This document shows, piece by piece, positions 52,322-54,452 of a stretch of DNA of 54,452 bases. Origin of the DNA: Parabacteroides sp. (lineage in GTDB: Bacteria > Bacteroidota > Bacteroidia > Bacteroidales > Tannerellaceae). Positions within the stretch are counted from its first letter, which is position 1. Each line of letters begins with the position of its first letter. The DNA lies in the NCBI GenBank assembly GCA_028689545.1, contig JAQVCX010000012.1:1-54452 (forward strand), given 5' to 3'. Below the pieces are notes generated by a model that saw only the letters and a program-made list of their open reading frames with translations, had not been told where the DNA came from and made no database searches. The translations under genes were made by a program, and so were the position numbers.

Positions 52322-53668
52322 ATGACTATATTATTCGACATATACCCAGCCACCGGCCACTTGAATGCAAGTTTCGCACTTGCGAATAAGTGGCGGGAGA
52401 AACAGCCTCGAATTGCTTATTGCGTAGTAGAGCCTGAGCATAAAAAGATGATAGAGGCTAGAGGGTTTGAATGTATCATGCTGGATTACCCTTTAGACTC
52501 AGACAAACAGGAGCTACGTGTGAAAGGTATGCGTTTTATCTTGGAATGTTTAATCTCCGCATTTATGCGAAAAAGAGAACATGCTTTTTTCCGGGAAATA
52601 GCCAATTGGGAAAACAAGATTACAGAGTTATCACCTGATCGTGTATATATGGATGCCCAATGCGCCATGCATGCTGCTTTGTATCATAAGTTGGGAATCC
52701 CTGTCATTTCTGTAGAAACAATGCCGTTGTCTCTTTATGATCCGTGGGTTCCTCCTTTTACCTCCGATCTTATCCCGCGGCAAACAAGTATATCCAAGCT
52801 AAGGATACGTTGCGCATGGGAGAAAATAGTACTAGCGAGAAAGATAAGGAACCTGTTTTTCTCTATGTTGTTATTTAAGCAAGATTATTTCTCTCTGTAT
52901 AAGAAACTTTTCACCGAATGTGGTTTCCCTTTTAAGAAGAAGGTCGATTTGAGGAGGCCTTTTATTGTAGGAATCAGAAGTGTTGAAATCTTGGCAATGA
53001 CTCCCGCCAGCCTTGATTTCCCCCGTAAATATCCACCAAAGTGCCAATATGCGCCATCGAGGGTAGACTCGAAGCGAGAAGAGAATATGCTCAACAAACG
53101 ATATGCGCGAGTAATGGAGGACGTTTGTTTACTGAAACAGCAGCGTCCGGATACGAAGATCATCTATTGCTTTTCGAGTACCGTTATGGGGTTTGAAAAA
53201 CGATCTAAGATAATCTTCCTGAAAATAAGGGATATTGCGCTACGGAATCCTCAGTTTGTTTTTATACTCTCTGTGGGGAGGTGCCATAATACCTCCTATT
53301 TGCTACCTTGTCCATCTAATATGTACGTGTTCCAACACTTGCCACAATTGCATCTGCTTTCATACTGCGATTTGATGATTACGCTTGGCGGAATGAACAG
53401 TATCGCGGAATGTATCGAAAAGGAGGTTCCCATGCTTGTATGCCCATTATCGTTAAAATCGGATCAATTAGGAAACTCCGCACGAGTGGTTTATCACGGT
53501 TTAGGGTTGAGAGCACGTATCCGGTGGGACTCTTCACGAACCATTGAGAAGAGAATAGTCCAAATATTTGAGAATTACGCTACTTTCAAACGGAATCTTT
53601 CTAGTATGAAAGCAAAGATTTTGGCCGAGAATACAGCTATTTATACGAAGGAATATGAAATCACTTAA
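52322..53668 (+). CDS. GT1-type (UGT/MGT-like) glycosyltransferase
   Basis: In this 448-residue protein the N-terminal half begins ILFDIYPATGHLNASFALAN, the usual start of GT1 enzymes with the base histidine in GHL. The C-terminal half has the nucleotide-sugar signature VFQHLPQLHLLSYCDLMITL, GGMNSIAECIEKEVPMLVCP and DQLGNSARV. Such enzymes add a sugar to small molecules, lipids or peptides. In this place, between a peptide-binding-type lipoprotein and a peptidase-like domain, a peptide or peptide-derived acceptor is possible. Its 3' end overlaps the next gene by 14 bases, showing translational coupling. Confidence 0.83.
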   Translation: MTILFDIYPATGHLNASFALANKWREKQPRIAYCVVEPEHKKMIEARGFECIMLDYPLDSDKQELRVKGMRFILECLISAFMRKREHAFFREIANWENKITELSPDRVYMDAQCAMHAALYHKLGIPVISVETMPLSLYDPWVPPFTSDLIPRQTSISKLRIRCAWEKIVLARKIRNLFFSMLLFKQDYFSLYKKLFTECGFPFKKKVDLRRPFIVGIRSVEILAMTPASLDFPRKYPPKCQYAPSRVDSKREENMLNKRYARVMEDVCLLKQQRPDTKIIYCFSSTVMGFEKRSKIIFLKIRDIALRNPQFVFILSVGRCHNTSYLLPCPSNMYVFQHLPQLHLLSYCDLMITLGGMNSIAECIEKEVPMLVCPLSLKSDQLGNSARVVYHGLGLRARIRWDSSRTIEKRIVQIFENYATFKRNLSSMKAKILAENTAIYTKEYEIT

Positions 53669-54101
53669 TTTTATACGAAAGACATTTGTGTACCGGGATA
53701 TTCCATCCGCGGGAATTATGTGCTTGCTCTCAATCATAAAATACCATAAAGGATACGAAGATCCCTCTTCTTTATTATCCGCCTGCCAAACGGCAAACGG
53801 AGTTACCCTATTATCGGATCTAGCCAAAGTAGCGGAAACCATCGGTTTGCGTGCGCAAACCGGAAGTTCCACGGTAGAGAACCTTAAAAAATTCCCCAAT
53901 CCGGTAATCTTACATATAAGAAATGACTGGGGTGAATATGATTTTGTGGTATGCTATGGCTTTAATGGAACGTTTTTTCTGGTAGGCGTTCCCAATTGGG
54001 GCTTGATGGAATTTCGGGAAGTGGAAATGGATGTATTATGGGAATCTCGTGTTATATTGTATTTGGAGCCTACAGGCTCATTCAAAAGGAAATCTCTTTA
54101 A
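53655..54101 (+). CDS. Stand-alone C39-like domain with lost catalytic residues
   Basis: The 148-residue protein follows the fold pattern of C39 (bacteriocin-processing) peptidases: SAGIMCLLSIIKYHKGYEDP, GVTLLSDLAKVAETIGLRAQ, NLKKFPNPVILHIRN, YDFVVCYG, and a final strand set. All three catalytic places differ. The Cys of DCGxAC aligns with Ala19 (Gly20 and Cys23 are kept), the His of HFVV with Asp96, and the Asp of ADP with Val112. It thus resembles the C39-like binding domains that hold a substrate without cutting it. It may bind the leader of the nearby peptide. It is coupled to the GT gene by overlap. Confidence 0.7.
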   Translation: MKSLNFIRKTFVYRDIPSAGIMCLLSIIKYHKGYEDPSSLLSACQTANGVTLLSDLAKVAETIGLRAQTGSSTVENLKKFPNPVILHIRNDWGEYDFVVCYGFNGTFFLVGVPNWGLMEFREVEMDVLWESRVILYLEPTGSFKRKSL

Positions 54102-54114
54102 TATAAAGATAAAT

Positions 54115-54452
54115 ATGAAAATAGACCTCGTTAACAAGATCTGCCGATATATAATCGATACGCTATTTTGGGGCTGTATGATTGTGACTTTATTCGTGGT
54201 TATACAAATATTCCTCTTCTCGTCTTTTAAGATCCCGAGCAACTCCATGGAACCCGGACTTATAGCGGGAGACTATGTGCTGGTGAACAAACTGATTCCC
54301 GGTGCACGCTTGTTCAATGTCTTTGCGGCTATGCGTGGTGAGCGGGTCAAGATCGCCCGCTTGCCAAGCATAAGAAAAATAAAAAGGAACGACGTGATCG
54401 TGTTTAATTATCCATATCCCAATGATTTGGACAAGATGGAGATGCATATAAT
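54115..54452 (+). CDS. lepB: Signal peptidase I, partial (cut by window end)
   Basis: The first 112 codons are present. After one membrane helix (WGCMIVTLFVVIQIFLFSSF) comes the S26 box KIPSNSMEPGLIAGDYVLVN with the catalytic Ser44, then KRNDVIVFNYPYPN. The lysine part lies beyond the window. Signal peptidase I removes leaders of exported proteins. As a second, locus-bound copy 13 bases after the C39-like gene, it may serve the peptide made here rather than general export. Confidence 0.85.
   Translation, partial: MKIDLVNKICRYIIDTLFWGCMIVTLFVVIQIFLFSSFKIPSNSMEPGLIAGDYVLVNKLIPGARLFNVFAAMRGERVKIARLPSIRKIKRNDVIVFNYPYPNDLDKMEMHI

Overview
The window looks like a chromosomal segment of a gut Bacteroidales, most probably Parabacteroides (P. 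distasonis-like). The reasons are a complete type IX secretion core (porP-gldK-gldL-gldM-gldN), a SusC/SusD pair, promoters of the Bacteroidetes TAnnTTTG type, a giant secreted protein with a DUF6383/T9SS-like C-terminal tail behind an invertible promoter, and an NVEALA-type peptide locus. Species assignment is inference; there is no rRNA, and I found no tRNA or CRISPR array.

Layout. 1-3.7 kb is a scrambled accessory patch. It holds the edge of an insertion sequence inside a Crp/Fnr gene, two fused remnants of a Bacteroides-type conjugative transposon (DUF3945/DUF4099 gene joined to the tail of its large helicase gene), and an intact two-gene ATPase + RloB pair resembling RloAB/AbiL anti-phage systems. 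4-9.7 kb has an AraC regulator, a DinB-fold protein and a likely signalling unit: outer-membrane beta-barrel receptor, LytS-type kinase and LytTR regulator, with a 21-bp-spaced direct repeat in front of the receptor gene. 9.7-14.8 kb carries small metabolic or membrane genes (acyltransferase, CAT-like and GNAT acetyltransferases, nitrilase, DUF418) separated by palindromic intergenic repeats. 14.8-21 kb is the T9SS operon on the minus strand. 21-28.5 kb has DUF2795, a corrinoid adenosyltransferase, a methyltransferase and an RND efflux operon (MFP, RND pump, TolC).

28.7-34 kb pairs an Rpn-type nuclease gene with a 1199-residue secreted protein. Between them lies a 220-bp segment bounded by inverted repeats, with a good promoter inside that currently points away from the large gene (OFF) and toward the nuclease gene. 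The large protein probably leaves the cell through the T9SS encoded about 10 kb away. 34.5-42 kb holds a transglutaminase-like lipoprotein and a SusC/SusD pair with an operator-like tandem palindrome upstream. 42.4-47.4 kb has a K+/H+-type antiporter and two tandem, nearly identical AAA-like/PD-(D/E)XK genes that differ almost only in their first 42 residues.

47.4-54.45 kb, visibly more AT-rich, is the most intriguing part. A TPR/coiled-coil/HTH lipoprotein regulator is followed by DUF3244, a thioredoxin-like DUF1573 lipoprotein, a short NVEALA-like peptide with a Cys-rich tail, a TolB-like propeller lipoprotein, a GT1-type glycosyltransferase, a free-standing C39-like domain with all three catalytic positions replaced, and a signal peptidase I cut by the window end. 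I read this as a peptide production, modification and export locus; the product and chemistry are unknown.
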